A stretch of DNA of 64,000 nucleotides from Boswellia sacra (Eukaryota > Streptophyta > Magnoliopsida > Sapindales > Burseraceae). Position 1 is the first letter of the stretch. Every line of letters begins with the position of its first letter. This document shows positions 11,658 through 23,646 of this stretch, one piece after another. Under the pieces are notes generated by a model. It was not told the origin of the DNA. It saw only the letters and a program-made list of their open reading frames with translations, and ran no database searches. The DNA lies in assembly GCA_013180625.2 (NCBI GenBank), contig SNVD02004627.1:143565-207564 (forward strand), read 5' to 3'. The position numbers were made by a program, and so were the translations under genes.

Positions 11658-12840
11658 AGGAACACGGAGAAATGCAACCTGGAAAAGCATAACAAGATCT
11701 GGTTTAAAAATCAGGACAACCCGAATGAAATTCCTAAACTATCAAGCAGAAACTTGGGAAAACAATTTCATACACTTAAGACTTAAAAGTTCAGAAATTT
11801 TAGGCAAATCGAGGACACTTCTGATAGTGGGAAAAAAATGTCATTCACTAAGATTTAAAATGCTTAGGACCCAAAAACAAGCAACACATCCAAACCCAAA
11901 ATTTGATCTCTAATATGAGCAGTTATTAACATCCAGCAGCCAATTTACAAAAGAAAGGCCTTTCAAAAGGACCACTCTAAAACCCTAACACAAAAGTCAG
12001 AAGTTACGATCAAACCACCAAAATTGAGAGGACCAAAATCTAATCTAAGTCAACCTAATCCCAAGGCCTTAAAAATTAAACAAAATCCAGGGCTGAGACA
12101 CAACCCCAAATCTAAAGCCTACCTTAGCCTGAGCAGAAATTAGCAGACAATTTCGAAACCAGGAAACAAAAACACCTCCAAAATGAAACCTTTCGCATGA
12201 ACCACTTCAAAATCTAGAAAAGACAAACAAATTTTGGAACTGCGTAGCAAACCCACAAGAACTTTAGCTAAAACCCCTAGAAAGGAGAACCCTCGAAACC
12301 GGTATAAAGAGAAGATAACTACTCCAAAACCCAAAACAGCACAAACTCAAAAATAGGCAAAGACCCATAAACAGTTAACCCCAGATATGACCAGATTCCA
12401 ATAAAGCAAGCAGCTTTTTCTACACAGAAACCGGAATCCAAGGAAGACTTAAACAGTCAAGGCCAAAAAAACACAGTAACCCAGATCATTTTACACAAGT
12501 CTAAAACAGACCCACTAAAATTCAAAGCAAAAACAAGTAAAGTAGTGATCAGAAAACAACAAAGATTGAGCCTTTCTTTTGGTTCCTTTTCTTATGTTTT
12601 CACCTGAGCTTGGCCTCACAAAGTCAATAAGCAAGAGGAAATGTTGTTGTATGTGCTCTAATCCAAAGATCTTGCCACAACCCAGTTCGTTAAACGAGGC
12701 TGTTGTTTTGAGAAGTGAGCTGATAAGAGTAGTATGTTAACAAAAGAAGAGAATAAAATCTTTCTTAGAAATACTGAGAATTCAGTTGAGTGTTGTCGGA
12801 AAGATAATGTGTATAGCCTTGTATTATGCAGGTATATATC
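11658..12840 (-). promoter_or_regulatory. 5' UTR, 5' UTR intron and core promoter of the C2-domain gene
   Basis: Read on the minus strand, a donor CTCAG|GTGAAA at 12604/12603 pairs with the acceptor TTTTCCAG ending at 11679. This removes a 925-base intron wholly within the 5' UTR and leaves 21 untranslated bases before the ATG. The noncoding first exon would run from about 12,800 to 12,604. A TATA-like GATATATACC lies at about 12,830-12,840, some 30 bases before the inferred start. Long 5' UTR introns often raise expression in plants; that role is inferred here. Confidence 0.6.
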
Positions 12841-13230
12841 ATATGATGGACGGACGGATGGATGCATCATAATCAAATTATTTATCTTTTTTGTGGGTAC
12901 TGTATAATATCATTGTATTGTATTGGTACATTGTTATTCAATTAAATTAAAATAAATAATAAAAGATTTAAAAGATTTTTGACATTTTTCGCATTAATTT
13001 AGGGATTGATGAGTCCGTAGTCTTTGCAGTTTGCAGATACACCGCCCCATGCCCTTCGGCCTGGCCTTTGTGGACCAATTGGACGAGACTTGAGTGCGCT
13101 TTCCAGGTGGGACATCCCAACATCAGTCTTCAGTTTCTGTTTCAACTCTGCACTCATTTGTCAATGTTGTCAGGCTCTATGCCCTTGTTTATGGGTTCTC
13201 ATTGTTGGGATTTGCTTTCTTTATCACCCA

Positions 13231-13270
13231 ATCTCTCTCTCTCTCTCTCTCCCTCTCCCTCTCTCTCTCC
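13231..13270. repeat. (TC)n microsatellite
   Basis: A run of TC dinucleotides with three CCC interruptions. It creates artificial open frames in all three plus-strand frames. Confidence 0.9.
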
Positions 13271-15466
13271 AGCCCCTTTCCTCTTTTCTATTTTGTTAGA
13301 GATTCATATGAGTAGGGCTCTATTTTTATATTTACACTTTTATTAAAAAAATCTACATTAAACAAAGCATAAGGTAAATTATTAGTTAACAATTGTTCTG
13401 CCAAGTTTGTTTAATTTAAATGCAAATTGTAAAGTTACCTGAAGGCTTTTCTTATATCAAACATTTTTAACGCTTTTCTTTTAATTCTTATCCATAATTC
13501 TTTTTTGTAGAAAAATGTTCCAACAATAGTTTTTCTTATCCAGTAAAGTATTCGTTCTATCGCAATCATACGGTGCATTTGGACGATTCTTATATTCTTT
13601 TTATATAAAAATTATTAAAACGTATATAAAGCTCATGGAGGGTTAAAAAAATTTATAAATATGTAAATTTACCTTCTTCGATATGTCTATTTACTACTTT
13701 TATTTAAATGGAAGTATGTATCCGTTTACAATTTTTTAATTATTTATAATTTTTGTATGAAGTGATGTAATGATACATTTTATGTATTGTGGCTAGCAGG
13801 ATCCTTCTAAGAGAGAAGCAAAAAATGTTTTTGATCATTTGAAAACAGTTTCAAAAGTATCAAATGCTCTACTGCTACTCTATTCTTGATTCTCTGATTC
13901 TTGATTCTTAATTCTAGATGTTCCATCCATCTTGAGCAGAAAAGAATAAAAAATCTTCGTCATATTGCAGACCAAAATTGCAAAGTTCCTGAAACTTAGT
14001 AATAATTTAGATTTTGACATGGCTGAGGACAATCATCATAGCAGATGTGGAAGGAACATGAAATGCCTGTTGGGAAGGCAGTACAGACATTAAACTTTAT
14101 CAGAGCTGCAGATAGGCAGAGGGCATTTCCCTTTAGTTTACTAAGATGTGGAACTGAAAGAGCCTCGCAGCAGCTTACAGGACCATCACTTCTGGTTTCC
14201 CATTCCCGTTCCCATGTGAACCTTACAGCAACATCACTCACAGACCATAGTTTTTGATTCCTTTTACTGCATTTGAAGTGATGGGACATCAAGCTCCAGG
14301 ACTTATCCCACAACAATTCTCATCTAATTATAAACAATTTTTCAATGTGTACAACATTTCTCATGATAACCTTCTTTTTCTTTTTCCCAACTTCATTTCA
14401 ATATCATCTATATGTGTAGCTTGTGGACCTATCTAATTATCTCTCATTATATATGTTGCTTAGGATTGTTTATCTTTAAAGAGTTTGGTCTTTCCTTTAT
14501 TTAAAAAATCCGAAATTTTTAGAAAAAAAAAAGACAGAAGTATGATATTTATATATCTTTTAACTAAAAAAAAAATTAAGATTAGAATGTATAAAATTAC
14601 TCGAATTAATCATCGTACAGATACAATAAATTTAACGGTTTCATTATCAAAGGATGACTCAGTCCTCATGTTCTTCAGCAACTTCATTAATGAGTTACTA
14701 GTAGATCATCACATTGGATACCTATACAGTCCTACAGCAATTCAACACAAAGAAGAAACTTTTTTCTGTATTTAAAGCTGCCATATATTCCTGCAATTGT
14801 CATGGACCGCATGCATCCTGTCCTTTACCAATTTTAATCTTTGAATTCCTCTTCAATTCGAGTTTGATTCGTTCATAAATCATAAAACTCTTTCAAGTAA
14901 ACATTAAATGTGCATTAATGCTGGTGGGCATGAGTCCATGGCCAGAAGCCCTTTCGGTAGAAGCCGGTTTTTAATAAACAAATGGCAATTAAGATGTGTT
15001 TGCTGGAAAGAGTCAATTATTAGGTAGATTTAGACTATTCAACTTTTTTTCTTAAGACAAAAATAATTTTTAAATCTTACCCAACTAATGCAAAACTCCG
15101 ATGAAAGGAATAATAGCAATAATGGCAAGAAAACAAATACGTCAATGTTGTGAGATGACTTGTCTATTATTAGACATTACAATACTATTTGTAAACAAAT
15201 GTATAAACATAACACATATAATCATGATTTTTTAATAGTAAAATCGATAATACTGTTAAAGAAGGATAATGTTACGAGTGAGATAGTTTTTCTATTCTTC
15301 AGGAGAATAATTACATGTTTGTAATTCTCTCCTTTTTTCATCAATGATAAAAAGGAAATAAATAGAGAAAAGGCTGCAGAATTGCAGATGCCAGATCAAT
15401 CAAGGGCCCCTAAAAGTAAAGGAATGTGTACAACTTGGAAAAATTCCTACTGTAATAGTTCTTCAG

Positions 15467-15470
<4 letters not shown>

Positions 15471-15497
<27 letters not shown>
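15471..15497. repeat. (TA)n microsatellite
   Basis: About 13 perfect TA repeats in intergenic DNA. Confidence 0.9.
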
Positions 15498-15501
<4 letters not shown>

Positions 15502-18302
15502 CCCTCCACTTAAGAGGAGAAAGCACTAGCTAACTTTATTATGGGCCCTCTAACATGCATCTTCCAAGGTCTTCTGCTGTATTATTCAAACCGAACTACT
15601 ATTCCAAATTCAATTTGATAGAAATCAAAGGCCAATTATGGTGGAGTGCTCTTTTGCTTTTTATATCAAATTCACTTATATGGGGTCACCACTCTCTTTC
15701 TTACAAACCTTAATTATCTCTCCTAAATCATGAAAAATACCCTTATCCAATTATTTTATTTGATCGATATCAACCGATAGATTTTAATTAAAATGTATGC
15801 TATTATCATGGTAGATCTAAAAGTCGTGTACCGTACCGACATGAAATTATTACAAAAGTGATATTCAATAAATATCATACAAACTATCAAAAATGAACTC
15901 TCACAGAGATGGCCTGCTGCTGCTAGACCCTCCTCTTTATTAACTTCAATGTGTTTGCTTGCCTAGAAAAAGTATTTCCCATGATAGAGAAAGTGCTTTA
16001 ATATAAGCTTTCTTTTTCCTTTCCTTTCTTCTCTCTGGACTCTTTATGTTCCATCTAGCTTTTCCTTCCTCCTTTCAAGGGTGACATAGATGGATAAGAC
16101 TCCTTTGGGTAGAATTTCCTGAACAAATTTTTTTTTTGTTTTCCCTTTTTATGTTGCCCACAATCACGTAATTTTTTCAAGATCAAGTGATGCATAATTG
16201 GCGTGTGTGGTGATGTTTTTTAGGCTTATACTTGATTACTTCTATAAAAAGTATCATGAATTCACATGTGATTAGATGTTAATTAATAATTGTAGCAGCC
16301 ATATAATTTAAGCTTATCTTACTAACTGATGCCACCATTAAGCTATCTTTGCCCCTGAGCCCTCTATGGTGTTCATATTCACAACGGCAGCTACTCTTCT
16401 TCATATGAAAATTACCCTATGAGTATGAGGAGGTCAATGTCAATCTTTTTGGCTCCACTTGGGTGCTTTGCATTTTTATCCAAATTTATAGGCCACCAAC
16501 TTCTCTTAATTTGGACATTAATAATTTCTAAATAATGAATATTATTTATGTGGGAGAAGGATTCAAATTTTTTCATCTATAGTTTATTATACATCTTCAC
16601 CTTACAAATCCCATATCGAATTTGATTTGTGTGATGTGTAACATAATATATAAAAAAGGGGTAATTTTATAAAGCAAACGTTATATCATATAGAATGGAT
16701 CATATTATATATTTGTACTTTGTCAAAAATGTCAGCAAATCTTGACTCCTATTGAAATCATATCATAGATGATTTGATCAAAAAATAAAGTAATTGGAAA
16801 ATAGGGGAATCCTTTGTTGTATTTTATGGATGTCCTTGACTTTTTTAACACTTGATCATCATCTTCGTCATATACTTACCCAATTCCTCTCACACACACT
16901 CTCTCCAGTGTTATAATTAATTAATTAAACAAAAATTAAGAACATTCTTCTCTGCTATTCTTCTTGTTGTTGTTACTGCTTGCTTGCTTGCATTATGGTT
17001 TCACTCATTAATAAATTATTGATTTTTAGTAACATCATGAACCTGTTGACACTTCATCCACCAAATTAGACTCCCTTCACAATTCACAATTGACCTGGTC
17101 ACTCACAATTTAAACCAGTAAATTTTATAACTATACAATCTTAATCCCACCAGTATCATGGTTAATGAACTCAACTTTCCCATTTTCTCACTAAGTATGC
17201 CGTTGAAAATGCTTTTGTGAAAGTACTTTTGCTTTTCAAAACATATTTAACAACTTTTTTCTTTGAAAGGAAAAAAAGAAAAAGAAAAAAGTGATTCTTC
17301 AAAATCAAACCAAGTCTACACGTTTAACAAAAAATCTACAAAAGGAGTCATTCTTTGATAGAGTTCAATATTGTACAAACTTGATTTAAATCTTTGAATG
17401 CCTAGTCAATAATTTTGAGCATAAATTTCACAGTGTTAAGTGACCCAATAAATAATGTTATCAGATGAGTAACGACTCCAAATCCTTTATAGACAATCAT
17501 TTATTTCAACTATTTAAAGATAGAAAATTTTCTAATTAAATAAAACATAAATGAGTGAAATTAATTCGTTTTACTTTGACATTATAGCTACCGTGTTGAT
17601 GGGGTCTCCGCCATTAATAGCATTTCATACAGATACAACGGGAGTTGTTATCAATAAGATTGAATAACAGGGTTCAGAATTCAGATTTTATCTTCAGGAT
17701 GAGTTTCAATTTTACAGGGCTTCAGATCTCCTCTTAATTGAATTGAAACCTCTCAGAAGTGCTTCTAGATTTTCCGTTGAATTCAACGCTTCGGTGCAGT
17801 GGGGCCAGTCCTACTTTAATTACTGGACCACTTCCTTTTCAAAACTCTGTGCTTCTAGGACATGGGCTGGGCTGAGAACCTTTCGGCCTCTGATATCAGA
17901 GTCCAATTAAGTTCTTAAATGTGTGTTGGGTCCCAAGCCCAACCCTGATGGATTTCAATGCGTCCCACCCCACTGGCCCCAATCAATCTCCTCTTAGTTA
18001 ATTTTGATAGTCTCTAACGTGTGTGTAGGGATGACAAAAATCCGGGGTCGGGTTTGGGATCTCAATCCCCGTCCCCATCCCAAACTGGGAAAGACATTTG
18101 ATTTTTTGTCCTCGAAAAAATCGGAGCCAGGGCGGCGTCGGGGAATTTTAATTCCCCTTCCCCGGGTATATACCCGGCTCTCCGTATTCTTTATCATTAT
18201 TATTGTTATTTGCATGTAAACATCAAGTTACATTTTTTAATTTCCTGCTCAAAGACAAGTAACAAGCATGGCCTGGTGGCCGCGTAGCGTCGTGAAACTA
18301 AT

Positions 18303-20392
18303 TGTAACACCCCAAAACCGAAACACAATTGTTGATAATGGACTAGGAAATCACTAATAATAAATCGCTAAACAAAAACTTCAATAATCTTTCTTATTAG
18401 GAAAAAGTGAACATAACAATACATTTAATGTCTCTATAATCAAAACAAAGTCTAATAATCTAAAGCTCCAAACGTAACTATTAAAAAAAATAAATAATCT
18501 TCTTATTTCATAATTCCAAAAATGAAATAAAGTCTCAACATCAACTAGCAAGCCCAACTACTAACTTACAAGACTACTTTGCAAAATGTTAGAGACGATA
18601 GATGAGCCGTCAACTCAGTAAGTAAAATCATACACAACTATTTAGTATCTTAAAACAATTATAAAAATATCATAAAATTCATAGTTTAATACTTCAATTC
18701 TAGAATCATATCTTAATAAAAACATAGTCATAAGCATTTGTAACATTTAAGATCAAAGAAATCATTACAAATCAGAAAACATTCATCGACTCATGTCACA
18801 TAGTGCCACCCGTAATCCCGGTGATCCGACCCAGAAATCAGACAATATATCACCTGTAATCCCGGTGACCCGACCCATAAATATGTTACATGTAATCCCA
18901 GTGACCCGGCATAGAAAGTTATATACACATTAATACCACAGCTGAATTCATAATTCATAACAGTATTCAGATACTATGGACAATGAGTCAAAACATTCAA
19001 AAACTATTGCAAGTAACACTATACCCAAAGTACATATACTAATAACTTTTCGTAGATAAGTTCGTCAAAATATCAAGCTTCTAAAAAAAAAAAGTCAAGA
19101 AAAGGATTAATAAATATTCTAATTTTGTAAAAATAGTTTGTTAAAAGTTCATTTCACTAAAACGGTTTTTAACATGAAAACGGTTTTTGAGAATCAATTT
19201 AAAAGCTTTGCTAAAACTCTAATTCCGTAATTTATATTCTAAAACAGAAAATAATTCATATAATATATCAGAAAAATATTTTCTAACATATCAAAATATT
19301 TATTAAGAACACGTTACACTTTAATCACAGTGCATGTATGATGTTACTTACCTTGATCGATCGAAAAGAGAAATATCCTAACTCCTACTCATCCAACGAT
19401 TGTCCTAAGACATAACGATAAAACATTTTGATAAAGTCATAAACTCAACACCTAAAATATGCTATAAAATTCCCTTAAAAATTCCTAAACAAACCGTTCT
19501 GTCTAAGTCTCATTCTCTGAATAGAGGTGATTCCAGAAATTCTAGAAATCCATATCTTAATTCGATTAATCTAAGATTTTGCAGAGGCAAACTAGACACA
19601 TAGATTATTCAAGTAAAAATTTTTCAAAACAATTTACGATCAGAAACTATTTTTTTTAAGATTTTCGTTTTCTGCCAGTAAACTCTGTCTAGAATTTTCA
19701 GATTAAGATGTTTCAAATTCAAAATTTCATAACAATTATTCTACATGTTTAAAAATCGTGAAAATTTACAGAAACATATATATCATCCTGAAAAGGTAGC
19801 ATATAAAATTTGAGAAATTTCTGACTCCTCTAGCATATGAAAAAAAATTCTGAAATTCATAAAATCCAAAAACCATAGTATTTTTAAGGATTTCAATAGA
19901 AAGTTCAAAAGTTCGTAATAAATTGAAATATTGATCTTTTTATGTGAAATAAAATTTTACATCCTCATATTTATGTCTATAACAACATATAAAAATACTA
20001 GATTGAAAATCAATTTTTAATGCTCTTAATAAATTCAAAAATTATAAATTGTTCCTTAAACCTCTGCAGAAATCTTAGTATAAATCTAGCCAACAATAAT
20101 TTCTATTAAATAGTCATTGTATCAAACTAAGGAGAATATGATCTTACCTTGAAATTCTCTGAGTTTAAAAGCCTCCACCTAGCTTTTATGTTTAAAACCC
20201 TAATTGTGATATCATAATAATGTTTATATATACTAGATAAAGTGAAAGTATTTCAAAAGAGATAAAACTCAACCACTATTAATTTCTTCCAATTTAAATC
20301 TAATTAAAACTCTTTTTTTTATTATTATTATTATCTTTGACTAACTCCCATAATGACTTATATAGCCCTATCAAAAAATTATGGTTGTTACA
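18303..20392. mobile_element. Solo LTR, probably of a Ty3/gypsy-type retrotransposon
   Basis: It begins TGTAACACCCC and ends GGTTGTTACA, so the TG...CA ends extend into a short inverted repeat TGTAAC/GTTACA. It is flanked by the 5-bp duplication CTAAT (18298-18302 and 20393-20397), typical of LTR retrotransposon insertion. There is no gag-pol coding and no second LTR, so it looks like the product of LTR-LTR recombination. The TGTAACACCCC start is common in plant LTRs; the gypsy assignment is from that and is less certain. The insertion is younger than the hAT element it interrupts. Confidence 0.82.
18811..18910. repeat. Three short GC-rich repeats inside the LTR
   Basis: Three imperfect copies of a motif reading TGTAATCCCGGTGACCCG lie at about 18,812, 18,855 and 18,891, separated by about 40 bases. 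They stand out in an AT-rich LTR. Confidence 0.8.
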
Positions 20393-20627
20393 CTAATCTA
20401 ACTCCAAGGTTCGAATTAGTTTTTTCATGGGTGTTTTTCATTCTTTTTACAATTGAATTCACGTTTATAATATATTGGGCACATGTCACTGTCAATGACG
20501 AGGTTAGCCTCTAGGTTTGTGGCGCTTTGAAGCCTACTAGGTCTCAAGTTCAAGCCTTATTTTAATTGAATTGGAATTTGAGTTAGGTTGGGTTTATAAT
20601 TATTGGATATCATCAATTATAATATTA

Positions 20628-20910
20628 GATTGGGCTAGATGTAATATATAATAGGAGGATTTGGGTAAGTTAATTGTAAATGTAATATATTTTAATTTAA
20701 TTGAAATTTAATTATACATTTCGGGTCAGGGTGGATGATCATTGATTATAATATTAGATTGGGCTGAATGTAATATATAATAGGAGGATTTGGGTAATTT
20801 AATTGTAAATGTAATATATTTTAATTTAATTGAAATTTGATAATACATTTCAGAGTTAATTGTAAATGTAATATATTTTAATTTAATTGAAATTTAATTA
20901 TACATTTCGG
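20628..20910. repeat. Tandem AT-rich repeats within the hAT element
   Basis: A unit starting GATTGGGCT recurs with a period of about 129 bases (20,628 and 20,757). An inner part of about 56 bases, beginning GTTAATTGTAAATG, appears a third time from 20,854. The repeats end at the GC-rich subterminal region. Confidence 0.85.
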
Positions 20911-21540
20911 GTTGGGGAGGATGATCCCTGCCCCCTGCCCGGCCTGGGCCGGCCTCTCCCTAGCCTTCCACTCCCAGTCCCTGCCAAAATGATACTCGCC
21001 CCCCGCCCGGCCCCAGCCTCTCCCTGGCCTTCCACTCCCCTTCCCCACCAAAATTATTAGGCATTCCGGGCAATTCTCCAGCAAGGCCAGGCCAAGCCAA
21101 GGATGTGGGTACCCATCCCCGACTGAATAATTTTGTCATCCCTACGTGTGTGTTAAAAGTCATTAATTAAATTTGTTTTCGACACAAATTTCATGAAATA
21201 AATACCATTTTATGTTTTTACTGGAAAGAATGAGGATATATTTATAAGGTAGAAAAATACGATAAAAAAGCAAAAACTAGAACATAGACAAGTTATAATT
21301 ACATAAAACATATAAATTTATTTATTCGTATTAAACAATATAGACATTCTAGGCACACAATGAGATTAAGCTTAAGTTAGTCATATTCATGTTTATATGA
21401 TTGATTTATTATTAATCATGTTGATGTTTTATATCATCTATTTGATCATTACTATTAAGTCTTTTGATAGTATTAATTAAATAGATATTTTTTAATTAAA
21501 CCTTATTTTGCCATCACACAAACACGATATGCTGACATAG

Positions 21541-22560
21541 ATTTAGAGATGTAAAAAGAGTCGAGTCGAGCACGAGCACGATACGATGTAGTACGAAATC
21601 GTATAATATGAGTATAGCACAAATACGAAAACTGTAGCGGCATAATACAGTATGAAATAAGGATTGGATTGGACTAGACTTAAAAGTTTGACACGATGGA
21701 CTATGCCAGTACGAAGCACGATTAAGTCATGTTAAGCATGAAACACGATTGAGTCATGTCAAGCACGAAGCACAAATAAGCACGAATAGGCATAATTACC
21801 TTTTTAATCTAATTAATAAAATAAGCTCATTTAAACTAAAAGAAATAAATCATTGAAGTCTTAATTTACTTGTTCCCATATTTCCATTTTACTTCTTCCT
21901 TAAATCTCTAAGTCATCTCTCTAATCTATTTTATAAAATGAATCCATTTTTAATAAAAAGAAATGATACAAATGAGTCTTACTTATAATGGAATTCTTTA
22001 AGTTAAAGAATTGTACTTTTAGATCAAATTAATAATATAGAATTCAAATTTTATTTTAAAAATTTACTATTATATCTTTATTTGTTGAAATGAAACTTAA
22101 AGATTTTTACTTTTAATGAAGCAAACGAAATAATTCATGACTCAGGATAATAATATTTAATAAAAATAGTTTAAATTACGTTATTTATAAATTTTTAAAA
22201 TAATTTATTTTATTAAAAGGTTCAATTTGATTTAAAAAATAAGCCTATTTTTTTAAAAGAGATATTTAGGTCTCCTAAATAAGGGGTTAATTAGTCTTTT
22301 CAAGATATTCATATATCTTTTTAATAAAAATTTAAAAGTTAAAGACATGAAAGTTTTGTATATAACTTTACCCATTTGAACTAAGTACGAAAGGACATGG
22401 TCCGAGACCTGACACGGTCTATTTGGGCCAAACCAAATGGATCGTTATGGGACTTTAATTTTTCTGTTTTCGGTGTTAGATACAGTACAACACGAAATAC
22501 TGTTTATATTGGATCAAGTACAGTAAGAATAGTGTTATGGATCTAAAATTTTTAGGTTAG
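21541..22560. repeat. Probable decayed hAT-like MITE sequence
   Basis: From about 21,546 (TAGAGATGTAAAAAGAGTCG) the sequence carries many short CACGA/ACGAT/AGCACGA motifs up to about 21,800. A second cluster with ACACGAAATACTG sits near 22,490. Dense subterminal CACGA repeats after a TAGAGATGT end are typical of one group of plant hAT MITEs. I cannot find a matching right terminal repeat or a target duplication, so the boundaries are uncertain. Confidence 0.35.
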
Positions 22561-22785
22561 CTTGAAACATTATTTATTTGTTTATTTACTATATTAAGTG
22601 AGATTATTAAGTGTTAATCATCATATTTAATTTTAATTAAAGTTAAAAGGTTAGTATAATTATGATTTAGGTACATTAAGCATTTGGTGGAGTTTCGAAT
22701 CCGGGAAGTGATGGCCAGCTTGGCCCTAACCTTTTTTTTAAAAAGAAAACATCAAACAGCTGTGACATGGCCCTTTGCTCATAAT

Positions 22786-22796
22786 CTCAACGGCTA
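22786..22796 (+). promoter_or_regulatory. MSA-like (mitosis-specific activator) element, distal
   Basis: CTCAACGGCTA matches the MYB3R-binding MSA consensus (YCYAACGGYYA) at 10 of 11 positions, including the AACGG core. It is about 860 bases before the kinesin start. Its use is inferred. Confidence 0.35.
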
Positions 22797-23511
22797 TTTT
22801 TTTTTGAATATTGTTCATGGACAAAGCAGCCCCTGACTTTTCGCCTCTATTACAAAAACATCACCGTCCAAATCTCCAACCCACTTTTTTTTTTTTTTTT
22901 ATATGCTTAGGAGCGGCCGAGCCAGTTGTATTTTATTTTATATATTAACGTAAAAGCCATAATTATCTTATTAGAAAACATTATTAATTAGATTTATATA
23001 TAACGCTAATGTTGAATTGTGAATAAAACACTTGCTTTGAAAATATACATTTAATTATTTATTTAATTTGTGAATATGACGAATGTCTGTACATTTTATG
23101 CAACTTCAACAAATAGAGTTCAATTTTCATCTAAGTATAGTTAATAAATATTGAGCAAAAATTATTTTATTAATATTTTAGTTTATATCAATAGCGAGTT
23201 AAACTTTATATTTATTTTACGTAAAATTATTATTTTTATTTATTTTAACTTTTCGATAAAACTTAATAAAATAAGAAAATATAAATGATAACTAATAATT
23301 TCAAAAGACTATTTCACTACGTTTAGACTTAATTAAATCTAACCTTATGTTAAACTCTATAAAAGTAAAAAAAAAAAAAAAATCAAGTGGGCAATGGGCC
23401 TCCTCTTATTTTTAGGTTAATGATAATTTTGTTTAATAGTAGAAATAAAAAATAGGGAGGGCATTTTAGGTATTCCGATAATAAGTTTAAACTTAATAAC
23501 TTAAAAAATTT

Positions 23512-23522
23512 TGCAACGGTCA
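23512..23522 (+). promoter_or_regulatory. MSA-like element, proximal
   Basis: TGCAACGGTCA matches the MSA consensus at 10 of 11 positions, 125 bases before the kinesin ATG. MSA elements drive G2/M expression of cytokinesis genes, which fits a phragmoplast-type kinesin. If the TATA box at 23,358 is used, it would lie in the 5' UTR. Confidence 0.4.
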
Positions 23523-23584
23523 TCTTCTTCGTCAACATCAGAAAAGGCTCCTCGAACTCGTCCTTCCCAACAATTTGAACTCTT

Positions 23585-23604
23585 ATCTCTCTCTCTCTCT
23601 CTCT
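23585..23604. repeat. (TC)n tract in the kinesin 5' UTR
   Basis: About ten TC repeats some 45 bases before the start codon, a common feature of plant 5' UTRs. Confidence 0.85.
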
Positions 23605-23646
23605 GTAAGTCCCAAACTCCAAAAAACAAAAAAAAAAGAGAAAAAA

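Larger units (their letters stand above)
12841..18017. other. Intergenic desert, AT-rich
   Basis: About 5 kb without a gene I can support. It holds two microsatellites, listed separately. A patch at 13,790-14,260 has open frames on both strands and one exon-like segment (after AG at 13,799) but nothing recognisable. The remaining sequence, including the part up to the hAT element, is AT-rich with stops in all frames. Confidence 0.55.
18026..21144. mobile_element. Non-autonomous hAT-type DNA transposon with a nested solo LTR
   Basis: The left end begins TAGGGATGACAAAA and the right end finishes TTTTGTCATCCCTA, a perfect 14-bp terminal inverted repeat. Both sides are flanked by the same 8 bp, CGTGTGTG (18018-18025 and 21145-21152), the target duplication length of hAT elements. 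Subterminal regions are GC-rich, unlike the surroundings (18,040-18,180 and 20,915-21,120). No transposase is encoded. Removing the nested LTR (18303-20392) and one copy of its duplication leaves about 1.0 kb, so the original was a short non-autonomous element. Confidence 0.9.
22561..23646. other. Intergenic DNA, promoter and 5' UTR of the kinesin gene
   Basis: AT-rich sequence ending at the kinesin start codon. A plausible TATA box TATAAAAG lies at 23,358-23,365. Two mitosis-type elements and a TC tract are listed separately. Confidence 0.5.

Noticed and set aside
11658..11690. Eleven extra N-terminal codons on the C2-domain protein
   Set aside because: The upstream ATG lies in sequence before a clear TTTTCCAG acceptor, so it is intronic; the next ATG at 11657 is the likely start.
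13024..13346. Three overlapping plus-strand open frames of 73-92 codons
   Set aside because: They are produced by the (TC)n tract, which has no stops in any frame, and have no domain signature.
18004..18219. Short open frames on both strands with Arg/Pro/Gly-rich text
   Set aside because: They fall in the GC-rich subterminal region of the hAT element and reflect its base composition, as do the frames at about 20,880-21,160.
22690..22715. Second T-arm-like sequence TTTCGAATCCGGGAA
   Set aside because: Again no flanking tRNA structure; probably chance.
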